A stretch of DNA of 64,000 nt from Rhodococcus sp. B50 (lineage in GTDB: Bacteria; Actinomycetota; Actinomycetes; Mycobacteriales; Mycobacteriaceae), in NCBI RefSeq assembly GCF_013602415.1, contig NZ_WPAG02000003.1, positions 372,001 through 436,000 of the forward strand, read 5' to 3'. The notes under the pieces are model-generated. The model searched no databases, was not told the DNA's origin, and saw only the letters and a program-made list of their open reading frames with translations. The translations under genes were made by a program, and so were the position numbers. This document shows positions 53,843 to 62,738 of this stretch, piece after piece (positions within the stretch are counted from its first letter, which is position 1; the number at the start of each line of letters is the position of its first letter).

Positions 53843-54991
53843 TCAGGCGAGGCGTTCGATGATGGTGACGTTGGCCAGGCCGCCGCCCTCGCACATCGTC
53901 TGCAACCCGAAGCGCCCGCCGGTGCGTTCGAGTTCGTGCAGCAGCGTGGTCATCAGTCGAGAACCGGTCGCTCCGAGCGGATGCCCCAGTGCGATGGCAC
54001 CGCCGTTGACATTGACCTTCGCGTGATCGATGCCGAGCTCCTTCTCCCAGGCGAGCACAACCGACGCGAAGGCCTCGTTGGCTTCGAACAGGTCGATGTC
54101 CTCGACACCGAGGCCGGTCCGTTCCAGAGCGCGCTGCGTGGCGGGGATGGGCGCGGTCAGGATCAGCGTCGGATCGGCGCCCCGGCAAGAAACGTGGTGG
54201 ATCCGCGCCCGAGGGCGGAGGTTGTGCTCGCGCACCGCACGCTCGGAGGCGAGCAACACCGCAGCAGCGCCGTCACAGTTCTGGCTCGCCAAACCCGCGG
54301 TGATAAGTCCATCGGGGGAAATGGAGCGCAGCGCCGCCATCTTCTCGAGTGAAGTGTCGCGCCGCGGGCAGCTGTCAGTGGAAACTGCTCCCAGCGGGAT
54401 GATTTCGCGTTCGAATCGACCCTCCTCGATAGCGTGTACCGCGCGGCGGTGGCTCGTCAGAGCGAACTCTTCCATCTCGTCACGGGTGATCGACCATTTC
54501 TGCGCGATCTGCTCCGCCGCGGTGAACTGTGACGGCTGGACGCGTCCGTAGCGCTGTGTCCAGCCATCCGATCCGAGGAACGGCTCGCCGAAGGCCGGGT
54601 CGACCCGGCCGGCCGACGAGATCGGAACGGTACTCATGTTCTGGACACCGCCGGCGATGACCAGGTCGACGGTCCCGGACATGATGCCCTGCGCCGCGAA
54701 CTGGACAGCCTGCTGCGAAGATCCGCATTGCCGGTCGATCGTGACCCCCGGCACCTCCTCGGACAGTCCGGCTGCGAGCCAGGAGGTGCGGGCGATGTTG
54801 AAAGCCTGCGAGCCCAGGGTGTTGAGGCAGCCGAAGACGACATCGTCGACCGCCGCCGAGTCGAGATCGGCCCTATCGATCAGGTTTTTCAGTACGTGAG
54901 CGCCGAGGTCGGCTGCGTGAACGCCCGAAAGGTCCCCGCCTGTGCGGGTGATGGGCGTGCGGACAGCGTCGACGATGTATGCCTCGTGCAT
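53843..54991 (-). CDS. Thiolase (acetyl-CoA acyltransferase)
   Basis: A 382-residue thiolase with the start ATG at 54991 (AGAAGGAAG upstream). It keeps all catalytic parts: the nucleophilic cysteine in TIDRQCGSSQQAVQFAAQGI, NEAFASVVLAWEK, the histidine in NGGAIALGHPLGATGSR and the second cysteine in CEGGGLANV. It should cleave a 3-ketoacyl-CoA to acetyl- or propionyl-CoA and a shortened thioester, closing the beta-oxidation steps. It is the only clear classical thiolase in the window and is normal in length. Confidence 0.9.
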   Translation of the reverse strand: MHEAYIVDAVRTPITRTGGDLSGVHAADLGAHVLKNLIDRADLDSAAVDDVVFGCLNTLGSQAFNIARTSWLAAGLSEEVPGVTIDRQCGSSQQAVQFAAQGIMSGTVDLVIAGGVQNMSTVPISSAGRVDPAFGEPFLGSDGWTQRYGRVQPSQFTAAEQIAQKWSITRDEMEEFALTSHRRAVHAIEEGRFEREIIPLGAVSTDSCPRRDTSLEKMAALRSISPDGLITAGLASQNCDGAAAVLLASERAVREHNLRPRARIHHVSCRGADPTLILTAPIPATQRALERTGLGVEDIDLFEANEAFASVVLAWEKELGIDHAKVNVNGGAIALGHPLGATGSRLMTTLLHELERTGGRFGLQTMCEGGGLANVTIIERLA

Positions 54992-55065
54992 TGCTTCCTT
55001 CTGGTATCGGTGCAGAGTGTGCTGGTGGCGAGTAGGGAACTCTGTGTGCCGGGGTGCAGGCGGGA

Positions 55066-56289
55066 TCAGGCGGTGGTGAATCGGATGGGGACGGAGTTGA
55101 ACCCCTGGACGAATTCGGCGTATTTGCGGCGGCAGCCGTCCCAGTCGACTTCGTACGTATCGATCGCCTCGAAGAACTCTTCGAGCATGATCGTGCCGAG
55201 CCGAAGTGCGATGCTCTCGCCGAGGCACTTGTGCTGGCCGTGCCCGAAGAGCAGGTGCCGCTGGTAGGTGCGGTGGATATCGTAGGTGTCGGCGTCCGGG
55301 AACTCGCTTTCATCGCGACCTGCAGAACCCCACATGAGGATGAGTTGTTGGCCGGGGAGGAGCTTTCGGCCGCAGACCTCGACCTCGTTGACCACCTCCC
55401 GACATAGAATGTCGGTCGGGTGGTCGAATCGCACGGTTTCCATGAAGGCATTGAGAAGCAGGCTGCGGTCGGCGCGAACCGCGGCAAGCTGCTCAGGATT
55501 TCGGGCGAGGTAGTACAGGGTCGCTGCGACGCTGATCTCGGTCGTTTCGGAGCCGGTGATGATCAGGGTGAGCAAGTTGCCGAGGATTTCCTGATCGGTC
55601 AGAGAACGACCCCGGACGGTGCCGTTGAGCAAGGACGCCAGATCACCTCGGGCGCTCGACGGGTCCCGACGAGCCTCGACGACCAGCTCTTGAAGGTATT
55701 CGAATACTTCGGCACCTGCTTCGGCATTGCTCGGGGACGTGCCACGCTGCCCGTATTCGCGGACGAAGAGTTGTTCGGCACGGTGCCGAATCCGCTCCGA
55801 GTCGGCGGCGGGAAGGCCGGCCTTGTGGCCGGCGAAGCGAGCGGCGACACGGCTGGCGTAATCGCGGAATACATCCATGGTGCCGTCGCCACCCTCGACG
55901 AGCGGTGTGATGACTTCACGAGCGAGCGTACGCATGTATGCCGCGTCGTGATCCGCCGCCGCCTTGTTGTAGGCGGGTTGGAGCAGCCTGCGAGCAGCAG
56001 CGTGCTCGCGCGGATCGGTCTGGGTGAAATTGGGGAAACTGGGTTCGCCGAGCAACGAATTCATCGGCGGCGAACCGCGATGCTCGGTCGTGAAGTTCTT
56101 CAGATCCCGGGTGACGCGCCAAACGGCTTCGAAGCTGCACAACGCCCACGCATCGTACTGGGGTAGGTAGTGCAAAGGACCTGCAGCACGGAGCTTTTCG
56201 TAGATCGGGCGAGGGTCGACCATGGCTTCGGGTGCGAACGGATCGTAGTCGACAGCTGCCTGATCGGTTGCCGAAATATCGGAAGTCAT
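55066..56289 (-). CDS. Cytochrome P450
   Basis: A 407-residue soluble P450. Features: the I-helix LLTLIITGSETTE with the acid/threonine pair (E-T), the K-helix ExxR-like segment (FMETVRFDHP), and the haem-binding FGHGQHKCLGESIALRL with the cysteine ligand. Sequence and size are those of bacterial class I-like P450s, e.g. CYP125/CYP142 or others that hydroxylate steroids or aromatic alkyl chains, but the subfamily cannot be given. The reductase at 51093 is a plausible electron donor. Start ATG at 56289 was chosen because the upstream extension has no P450 character. Confidence 0.88.
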   Translation of the reverse strand: MTSDISATDQAAVDYDPFAPEAMVDPRPIYEKLRAAGPLHYLPQYDAWALCSFEAVWRVTRDLKNFTTEHRGSPPMNSLLGEPSFPNFTQTDPREHAAARRLLQPAYNKAAADHDAAYMRTLAREVITPLVEGGDGTMDVFRDYASRVAARFAGHKAGLPAADSERIRHRAEQLFVREYGQRGTSPSNAEAGAEVFEYLQELVVEARRDPSSARGDLASLLNGTVRGRSLTDQEILGNLLTLIITGSETTEISVAATLYYLARNPEQLAAVRADRSLLLNAFMETVRFDHPTDILCREVVNEVEVCGRKLLPGQQLILMWGSAGRDESEFPDADTYDIHRTYQRHLLFGHGQHKCLGESIALRLGTIMLEEFFEAIDTYEVDWDGCRRKYAEFVQGFNSVPIRFTTA

Positions 56290-56309
56290 CTTGTCAGGGG
56301 TCCTTCGTG

Positions 56310-57251
56310 TCAGTAGCCGTGCACGAGATCGACGACATTGTCGAGAGGCTGGGCGGCGGTCCATCGGACGAGGTTGTCGGCGAAGGACCGCATGATCGCT
56401 TCCCACACGCCCCTCCCATTCCAAGAAGCATGGGGACTGAAACGTACTCGCGGATGCCGGTACAGCCAGTGACCGGCCGGTAACGGTTCGATGGGCGCAA
56501 CATCGATCGATGCCAGTGCGATTCGTCCACCGTCGAGCGCTTCTCGGAGGTCTTTTTCGACGATCAGCCCGGCGCGGGCCACGTTGACCAGGTGGGCGTC
56601 GGGTTTCATCAGGGACAGGAACCGCGCGTCAACGATGCCCTCGGTGGCCTCGGTGAGGGGCGCGGCGAGCACGACGTGGTCGGCGTCTGCGAGCAGGGCT
56701 TCGAGGGTGCGCACGAGTGTCACTCCCGGAACCGGGCTCGGGGTGTCGCTGCGTCGTAGCGCCTTGACCTGGGCACCGAAGGCGAGCGCCCGAGTAGCCA
56801 GGGCGGTTCCGGTGGCACCGAATCCGAGGATCGCGATGGTGCTGCCGTGGATCCCGCCCAGTTCCGGTCCCCCCCACCGTTCGGGCGGTTCGTGAACCCA
56901 GGATTCGGGCAGCCGCTTTTCGGCGGTGAGGATCTGTGCCATCACCCATTCCGCGATCGGGACCGATGTCGCGCCGCGGCTGATGGTCAGTGTCCGGTCG
57001 CCGAGCAGGTCGACGGGGAACTCGTCGACGCCGGTGCCGACGGTGTGGATCCACCGAACGCCGCGGTCCAGGACCTCGGGCAGGTTCGGGGTCCCCTGCA
57101 TGAGCGTCAGCAGGACCTCGCCGCGAGCGTTGTCGTCGATCGGCCCGTGCTGCGGGACCGCAACGATCTGGGCGTCGACCTCGGCTTCGGCCAGCATGTC
57201 CTGCAGCAGGGGCAGATCGCCGAGGTGACTGAGGATGCGGGGTGGGGTCAT
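56310..57251 (-). CDS. D-isomer-specific 2-hydroxyacid dehydrogenase
   Basis: A 313-residue dehydrogenase. The NAD-binding fold is GSTIAILGFGATGTALATRA; the catalytic parts include VNVARAGLIVEKDLREALD (arginine in the NxARG-like loop), ASIDVAPIEPLP (the D-x-x-E-P-like glutamate) and FSPHASWNGRG with the catalytic histidine. It oxidises or reduces a 2-hydroxy or 2-keto acid. In this operon it could handle a hydroxy acid arising from ring cleavage or from the aldolase, but the substrate is unknown. Its ATG overlaps the end of the dioxygenase gene (ATGA at 57248). Confidence 0.85.
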   Translation of the reverse strand: MTPPRILSHLGDLPLLQDMLAEAEVDAQIVAVPQHGPIDDNARGEVLLTLMQGTPNLPEVLDRGVRWIHTVGTGVDEFPVDLLGDRTLTISRGATSVPIAEWVMAQILTAEKRLPESWVHEPPERWGGPELGGIHGSTIAILGFGATGTALATRALAFGAQVKALRRSDTPSPVPGVTLVRTLEALLADADHVVLAAPLTEATEGIVDARFLSLMKPDAHLVNVARAGLIVEKDLREALDGGRIALASIDVAPIEPLPAGHWLYRHPRVRFSPHASWNGRGVWEAIMRSFADNLVRWTAAQPLDNVVDLVHGY

Positions 57252-58150
57252 GATGCGTTCCCGGCGACCGACTCGGCGAGTGATTCGCTGGTCAGTCCGT
57301 GGTGCCCCCAGGCGTCACCGCCGGTGAACTCGTTGGTGATCCACGTTTCCTCGTCGACGAGGACCGGGTCGCAGCCGATCTCGACTTCGAAGCCCGCGGG
57401 GCTGCGCATGTAGAACGAGAGCATGCGGTCGTTCTTGTGGCGGCCGAGCGATGCGGTGATGGCCAGACCCGCTTCGGTTGCGCGGTCGAGTGCTGTGCCC
57501 ACCTGATCGACATCGGCGACCTCGAGCGCGATGTGGTGGGTTCCCGAGACCGGACCGACGGCGCTGAGCGCGATGCTGTGATGGCGCGGGGTGCATCGCA
57601 GGAAGTGAATGGCCATGCCCTCGCCGAAGTTCATGAAGTCGGAGGTGCGCATGCCCAGCACGGACGTGTAGAACTCGAGGGCGGCGGGCAGATCCTGCAC
57701 CATCAACACCGCGTGGCCGAATCCACCTTCAGTGACGAAGCCCGGCTCGCCCAGCGGAGAGCGGAATGCGCCGTCGACGGTCGGGCCCCAGAAGATCTCC
57801 AGTCGGGTCCCTGCAGGATCTTCGAACCAGACCATGGCCTGCACGCCTCGTTCGGCGAGTTCGGTTTCGGCGGCAGCCTTGGGTGCGGCGCCGGCTGTCT
57901 CGAGGATGCGGACCGCGTCGTCGAAGCTGGCGCGGTCGTTGACTTCGAATCCGATGAATCCGATGCCGGGGGTGTTGCTCTCTCGGGCCGCGATACGCCA
58001 GCTGCGATCATCGGCCTTGAAGTAGGACGCGTCGTCATCCCCGGCCGGACGGGCGACCTGCTCCAATCCCACGACGGTGGTGGCGAATCGGTCCCATTCC
58101 TGTCGGTTGGGGACGTCGAGTCCGATGTATCCGATGCCGCGAAGATTCAT
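57248..58150 (-). CDS. Extradiol-type VOC dioxygenase
   Basis: A 300-residue protein with two tandem VOC modules, the fold of type I extradiol dioxygenases (BphC, HsaC). Likely metal ligands are the histidine in GGFGHAVLMVQDLP (residue about 145), the histidine of SGTHHIALEVADVDQ (about 210) and the glutamate in GFEVEIGCDPVLVDEETW (about 260). These give the 2-His-1-carboxylate Fe(II) or Mn(II) centre for ring opening of a catechol. HKNDRMLSFYMRSP also matches the family. It lies between the aldolase and hydroxyacid dehydrogenase genes. A non-catalytic VOC role is less likely. Confidence 0.85.
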   Translation of the reverse strand: MNLRGIGYIGLDVPNRQEWDRFATTVVGLEQVARPAGDDDASYFKADDRSWRIAARESNTPGIGFIGFEVNDRASFDDAVRILETAGAAPKAAAETELAERGVQAMVWFEDPAGTRLEIFWGPTVDGAFRSPLGEPGFVTEGGFGHAVLMVQDLPAALEFYTSVLGMRTSDFMNFGEGMAIHFLRCTPRHHSIALSAVGPVSGTHHIALEVADVDQVGTALDRATEAGLAITASLGRHKNDRMLSFYMRSPAGFEVEIGCDPVLVDEETWITNEFTGGDAWGHHGLTSESLAESVAGNAS

Positions 58151-58166
58151 GTCGTTTCTCCTGGGT

Positions 58167-58997
58167 TCAGTCGAGCAGGTCGGGCTGCTCGAGGGTGATC
58201 TCGGTGAAGTAGCTCTGGAAGCCGAGCCAGCCGGCGTAGGACGAGCCGGCCTGCTGGTTGGTGTGCCGTGCCATCTCGTGGTCGATGACCTTGTAGGGGA
58301 GTCCGGTGGCCTCGAGTCGCATCTGCGACTGACAGGCTTGGTCGAAGAGCAGGAACCAGAAGACCGCTTCGTCGACGGTCTCACCGACGGTGATGTGGCC
58401 GTGGTTCTCGTGGATGACGGTGTTGACCCCGCCTGCGGCGGGTGACTGCTCGGCGAAGGCCTCGCCGATCCGGTCGCCGACACCCAGGTCGAAGACGACA
58501 CCCTCGAACCCTTCGACGATCCGTTGGGACTCGTAGAACGAGCACGCATCCTGACTGGTGGGCTCGATGAGACGCCCGGTCGCCGACCACGGCCGGCCCC
58601 ACGGGGAGTGCGAGTGACAGGCGGCGACGACCCGGGGATTGTGATGGTGGATGCGGGAGTGGATCGCGAAAGCCGCGGCATTGACCATCTTGTCGCCCTC
58701 GACGACGGTGCCGTTGCGGTCGACGAGCAGCAGATCGGACACTCGCATCTTGCTGAACGGTGTCGACAGCGGGTTGACCCAGAAGTGATCCAGGTGTTCG
58801 GGGTCGCGAACGGTGATGTGCCCGGCGATACCCGTCGTGAGGCCGAGCTTGGCCAGAACCCGGAAGCCGGCCGCCAAGCGCTCCTTGCGATGCCGGCGTT
58901 CCTCGGCGAGGTCGGTGAACGTCGGCGGGGCGATCCGGGACATCGTCTCCGCGACGGCGTCGCGTTCACGGGTCGAGGCGATGGGCTGGGCAGGCAT
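58167..58997 (-). CDS. Class II aldolase/adducin-family protein
   Basis: A 276-residue protein with the class II aldolase fold. Zinc ligands: VVAACHSHSPWGRP (two histidines) and VIHENHGHITVGET (a third); N-terminal LAAGFRVLAKLGLTTGIAGH and ITVRDPEHLDHFWVNPLST are the phosphate/substrate-side blocks. Members include sugar aldolases and decarboxylases such as 3,4-dihydroxyphthalate decarboxylase, so either a retro-aldol or a decarboxylation is possible. GAGGAGAAG precedes the ATG at 58997. It is the first gene of the leftward operon, divergent from the rightward one. Confidence 0.85.
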   Translation of the reverse strand: MPAQPIASTRERDAVAETMSRIAPPTFTDLAEERRHRKERLAAGFRVLAKLGLTTGIAGHITVRDPEHLDHFWVNPLSTPFSKMRVSDLLLVDRNGTVVEGDKMVNAAAFAIHSRIHHHNPRVVAACHSHSPWGRPWSATGRLIEPTSQDACSFYESQRIVEGFEGVVFDLGVGDRIGEAFAEQSPAAGGVNTVIHENHGHITVGETVDEAVFWFLLFDQACQSQMRLEATGLPYKVIDHEMARHTNQQAGSSYAGWLGFQSYFTEITLEQPDLLD

Positions 58998-59152
58998 AGA
59001 ACTTCTCCTCGGTGGGTGGTGGAACCGATCGATCCGAGCGGGTATTGCAACGCTACGACTCGTATCGTAACCTTGAAGTGTGAGGGAGGCAACACCCCGT
59101 TTTCGATACCCACATCCATCTAATGCCTTGTCGCACAATGAAAGAGGTTTCA
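58998..59152. promoter_or_regulatory. Divergent control region of the two catabolic operons
   Basis: Both operons start from this 155-base region. It holds ACGA-C-TCGT at 59055-59063, with TACGA and TCGTA repeated at 59054-59058 and 59065-59069, a possible binding site for a TetR-type repressor. A Shine-Dalgarno-like AAAGAGG is at the right edge, before the 59153 start. Confidence 0.45.
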
Positions 59153-59545
59153 ATGTCCGTTCACAGGGTCGAAATCGGCCTGGTCTCCGAGCGTGATGAT
59201 CTGGTCGACTTCTACCGCGACACCTTCGCCTTCGAGGTACTCGAACCGCGCTCGGTCCCCATGGGAACCGTCCACCGACTCGGTGCCGGCGAGGCGATGG
59301 TGAAGATCATGGTTCCCGACGACCCACCAGCAATGGCGGAATCGGCGCGCGAGCAATTCTGGGACCGCGCCGGACTGCAGTACTTCGCGGTGTGGGTCGA
59401 CGACCTCGACGCGGTGGCGACGCGGTGTGTGCGCGCGGGAGGGGTCGTTGCGGCGGGCCCGCTCGACGTGCGTCCCGGCCTGCGATCCGCGCTCGTACAC
59501 GATCCCGACGGCAACGTCCTCGAGGTCATGGAGGCGACACCGTGA
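59153..59545 (+). CDS. Small VOC-family protein
   Basis: A 130-residue single VOC module: VHRVEIGLVSERDDLVDFYR, FDTFAFEVLEP-type second strand, then LVHDPDGNVLEVMEATP with an aspartate and glutamate at the usual metal positions. Single modules dimerise into glyoxalase-, epimerase- or dioxygenase-type sites, so the reaction is not known. It begins the rightward operon, with AAAGAGG before the ATG, and its stop overlaps the ligase start (GTGA). Confidence 0.75.
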   Translation: MSVHRVEIGLVSERDDLVDFYRDTFAFEVLEPRSVPMGTVHRLGAGEAMVKIMVPDDPPAMAESAREQFWDRAGLQYFAVWVDDLDAVATRCVRAGGVVAAGPLDVRPGLRSALVHDPDGNVLEVMEATP

Positions 59546-61074
59546 CCCTGCTCCAGGCCGCAACCCTCTGGGAGCTGATCGACACGCGCGCGGCCGCAAC
59601 ACCGCGAAACATCTTCCTCGTAGACGACTTCGAGCGCACCATGACGTTCGCGGAATACCGCGACGCGGTGCTGAACACCGCCGCCGGACTGAAGGACCTC
59701 GGGGTCGAAGCCGGCGACACCGTCGCCTGGCAGCTGCCGACCTGGCTCGAATCCATGGTGCTCATGGGCGCGGTAGCACGACTCGGCGCCCGCCAGCTCC
59801 CGCTCCTTCCGATCTACCGAGAAGCCGAACTGTCGCGACTGCTCGACCGCTCGGGCGCGCAGGTGTGGGCACTGCCCTCGCTGTGGAAGGGCACCGACTA
59901 CCACGCACTGTCCGAACGGGTACGGCGGACCAATCCCGGAATACGAACAGTGTTCTGCGACAACGACCTACCGGTCGGCGACCCAGCGATCCTACCGCCG
60001 CCGCAGGTATCCGGTTCACACGTGACGTGGCTCTTCCCCACCTCCGGCACCACCTCGGCTCCGAAGATCGTGATGCACACCGACCACTCGATCATGGCCG
60101 GAGGTGCGGCCTTCTGCCACGCACAGGGGCTGCGCCCGGACGATCGGTACGGCATCGCCTTCCCGGTCACACACATCGGCGGGGCGAACAATCTTGCCGG
60201 AGCACTCCGATGCGGATACTCACTGGCGCTCAGCCAATCCTTCGATCCGACCGAAACGACCGCGTCGTTCCGGCGTCACAACGTCACCATCGCCGGTGGC
60301 GGGCCCGCCTTCTACGCGGCGTTCCTCGCCGAACAACGACGCAATCCGAGCGAACCGATCCTCCCCCACCTGCGGTTCATGACCGGCGGCGGCGCACCCA
60401 TGCCGCCGGCGATGCATCGACAGGTGCGCGACGAGATCGGCGGCGCCGGCTGCGCGCACGGCTACGGCATGACCGAGTCCTGCATCGTGGCGATGAACCA
60501 CCCCGATGACACAGACGAACACCTGGCCAATACCGTCGGACGGCCGGTCCCCTACGTCGAACTCGACGTGCTCGGAGCCGACGGACCTGTCGCTGCCGGT
60601 GAGAGCGGGGAAATCCGTATCCGCGGCGAAGCCGTCTTCCAGGGATACCTCGGTGAACCGACATCCGGCCTGGACGCCGACGGATGGTATCGCACCGGCG
60701 ACATCGGGCAACTCGACGAGGACGGCTACCTGCACATCACGGGCCGACTCAAAGATATCGTCATCCGCAAGGGTGAGAACATCAGCGCCACCGAACTCGA
60801 GGACGTGCTCTACGCACATCCGGGCATCGACGAAGTAGCGGTCATCGGCCTCCCCGACGACGAACGCGGCGAGCGGGTATGCGCGGTAGTCTGCGTAACC
60901 CCAGGCCAGCAGGTGACACTGTCGGACATCGCCGACCACTGCACCACCGCCGGACTGATGCGACAGAAAATCCCCGAGCAACTCGAGGTAGTCGACGCGT
61001 TGCCGCGCAACCCCGCCGGAAAGGTCCTCAAAAAAGACCTACGCAACCGCTTCGCGGCGAGCGTGGCCCGATGA
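59542..61074 (+). CDS. Acyl-CoA ligase (AMP-forming)
   Basis: A 510-residue adenylate-forming enzyme starting with GTG at 59542, overlapping the preceding stop. The ATP-binding P-loop FPTSGTTSAPKIVMHT is at about residue 170, then GYGMTESC, YRTGDIGQLDEDGYLHITGR and the hinge/lysine region KDIVIRKGENISATELED, ending with PRNPAGKVLKKDLR, which carries the catalytic lysine. It activates a carboxylic acid as its CoA thioester and is the entry step of the pathway encoded here. The acid is unknown: aromatic, alicyclic and steroid-side-chain acids all fit. Confidence 0.9.
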   Translation: MTLLQAATLWELIDTRAAATPRNIFLVDDFERTMTFAEYRDAVLNTAAGLKDLGVEAGDTVAWQLPTWLESMVLMGAVARLGARQLPLLPIYREAELSRLLDRSGAQVWALPSLWKGTDYHALSERVRRTNPGIRTVFCDNDLPVGDPAILPPPQVSGSHVTWLFPTSGTTSAPKIVMHTDHSIMAGGAAFCHAQGLRPDDRYGIAFPVTHIGGANNLAGALRCGYSLALSQSFDPTETTASFRRHNVTIAGGGPAFYAAFLAEQRRNPSEPILPHLRFMTGGGAPMPPAMHRQVRDEIGGAGCAHGYGMTESCIVAMNHPDDTDEHLANTVGRPVPYVELDVLGADGPVAAGESGEIRIRGEAVFQGYLGEPTSGLDADGWYRTGDIGQLDEDGYLHITGRLKDIVIRKGENISATELEDVLYAHPGIDEVAVIGLPDDERGERVCAVVCVTPGQQVTLSDIADHCTTAGLMRQKIPEQLEVVDALPRNPAGKVLKKDLRNRFAASVAR

Positions 61075-61084
61075 AGGGCGGATC

Positions 61085-62260
61085 GTGTCGGACACGTTGA
61101 GAAATCGGTGCGCGATCGTCGGCATCGGGCACACGCGCTACACACGCGGAACCTCCGCATCGACGCTCGAGCTGCAACTCGAGGCCGCAACAGCGGCACT
61201 CGCGGACGCAGGCCTGACCCCGGCGGACATCGACGCGGTGATGCCGAACGACATGTCCGATCGGATCGCCGAGGAGTTCATTCTGAACCTCGGACTCGAG
61301 GACCTCGCATTCACCTCGACCATGCATACCGGCGGCGCGAGCGTCATCTCCGCAATCCAGAGCGCCTGTATGGCGATCACCACCGATGTGGCGACGTGTG
61401 CGCTGGTGGTCGCGGGACGGCGGGGCTACAGCGAGCAACGGGTGTCAACCACCAGTGTTCGCATCATGCCGGTACTGGCAACGGTGAACGAATTCGAAAA
61501 ACCCTACGGCAACCTCGTCGCAGCCCAATGGTTCGCACAATCCGCACAGCGACACATGCATGAATTCGGCACCACGAGCGAACATTTCGGACACGTTGCC
61601 GTCACATGCCGCGAGCACGCCAACCTCAACCCGAACGCATACATGTACAACCGGCCGATGACCCTCGCGGACCATCAGTCCTCGCGGATGATCACCAGCC
61701 CGTTTCACCTACTCGATTGTTCCCTCGAAACCGACGGCGCAGCGGCGATCGTCATCACGAGCGCCCAACGTGCGACAGACCTGCCGCACGAACCGATCCT
61801 GATCAGCGGGGTGGGAGAGGGCCATGGATCGCCACCGACGTCGATTACACAGAAACGAGACATCACCTTCGTCGAAGGCATGCACTTCGCCGGCCGCCGC
61901 GCCTTTTCGATGGCCGGTATCGGACCCCACGAGATCGACTGCGCCCAGTTGTACGACGGCTTCACCTGGTTCGTCCTCGCAAGCCTCGAGGCATTGGGAT
62001 TCTGCGGGCGCGGTGAGGCAGGTCCGTTCGTCGCCGACGGTCGGATCAAGCTCGGTGGGCAGCTACCCGTCAACACCCACGGTGGTCTGCTCTCCGAGGC
62101 CCACGTGTCCGGAATGAACCATGTCATCGAGGCGACACGGCAACTACGTCGCTCGGTCGAACCGCAGCGGCAGGTCGCCGATTGCGAGACCGCCCTGGTC
62201 ACCAACGAGGGCGACTTCCACGAAGGATCGGTCCTCATCCTACGGAGAAGAGAACCGTGA
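61085..62260 (+). CDS. Thiolase-like lipid-transfer protein, Ltp2-type
   Basis: A 391-residue thiolase-superfamily protein (GTG start, 11 bases after the ligase). Thiolase folds are present (RCAIVGIGHTRYTRGTSAST, CSLETDGAAAIVITSAQRAT, LPVNTHGGLLSEAHVSGMNH), but where thiolases carry the nucleophilic cysteine it reads STMHTGGASVISAIQSA, with no cysteine. That, and the DUF35 gene overlapping its 3' end, match Ltp2-DUF35-type retro-aldolases, known from steroid side-chain removal, which cut a hydroxyacyl-CoA without a thiolase step. The region CAQLYDGFTWFVLASLEAL contains a tyrosine that may act as the base. Retro-aldolase activity is inferred. Confidence 0.8.
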   Translation: MSDTLRNRCAIVGIGHTRYTRGTSASTLELQLEAATAALADAGLTPADIDAVMPNDMSDRIAEEFILNLGLEDLAFTSTMHTGGASVISAIQSACMAITTDVATCALVVAGRRGYSEQRVSTTSVRIMPVLATVNEFEKPYGNLVAAQWFAQSAQRHMHEFGTTSEHFGHVAVTCREHANLNPNAYMYNRPMTLADHQSSRMITSPFHLLDCSLETDGAAAIVITSAQRATDLPHEPILISGVGEGHGSPPTSITQKRDITFVEGMHFAGRRAFSMAGIGPHEIDCAQLYDGFTWFVLASLEALGFCGRGEAGPFVADGRIKLGGQLPVNTHGGLLSEAHVSGMNHVIEATRQLRRSVEPQRQVADCETALVTNEGDFHEGSVLILRRREP

Positions 62261-62685
62261 ATCGTGCACCCCTCCCCGACCCCTCAGCGCTGGCCGAGGG
62301 TTTCTGGGCTGCCGCCCGCCAGGGACGACTGGTGATCCAACGCTGTCACGCCTGTGGCGTGCTGCGCCACTACCCGCAGCCGCGTTGCCCGCACTGCCAA
62401 AGCAGCGACTGGGGCTGGACAGAGATCACCGGACGCGGCGTGATCCACAGTTTCACCGTCACCCACCAGGCATTTCACCCGAGCTGGGCGGACCGAGTGC
62501 CCTACGTCGTTGCGACCGTCGAACTCGATGACGCTGTCCGAATGGTGACCGACCTCGACGAACCCGCCGAAATGGTGGCCATCGACGCACCGGTCGAGGT
62601 GTTCTTCGACCGTATCGACGATGAGCACACACTGCCGCGATTTCGGATCCGACAACCCGACAACGCCGACGAACAGACCAGATAA
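62257..62685 (+). CDS. DUF35 OB-fold protein, partner of the Ltp2-like protein
   Basis: A 142-residue protein beginning by GTGA overlap. A rubredoxin-like zinc ribbon QRCHACGVLRHYPQPRCPHC is followed by an OB-fold part (GVIHSFTVTHQAFHPSWADR, then VPYVVATVELDDAVRMV). DUF35 proteins form complexes with Ltp2-type thiolase homologues and are needed for their aldolase activity. The overlap with the preceding gene supports that. It likely binds the CoA substrate side. Confidence 0.85.
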   Translation: MNRAPLPDPSALAEGFWAAARQGRLVIQRCHACGVLRHYPQPRCPHCQSSDWGWTEITGRGVIHSFTVTHQAFHPSWADRVPYVVATVELDDAVRMVTDLDEPAEMVAIDAPVEVFFDRIDDEHTLPRFRIRQPDNADEQTR

Positions 62686-62738
62686 GTGATCGGGCCCTCG
62701 CTCGGCAGACACTCGACCAGAAACAACAGGAGAAGTCG

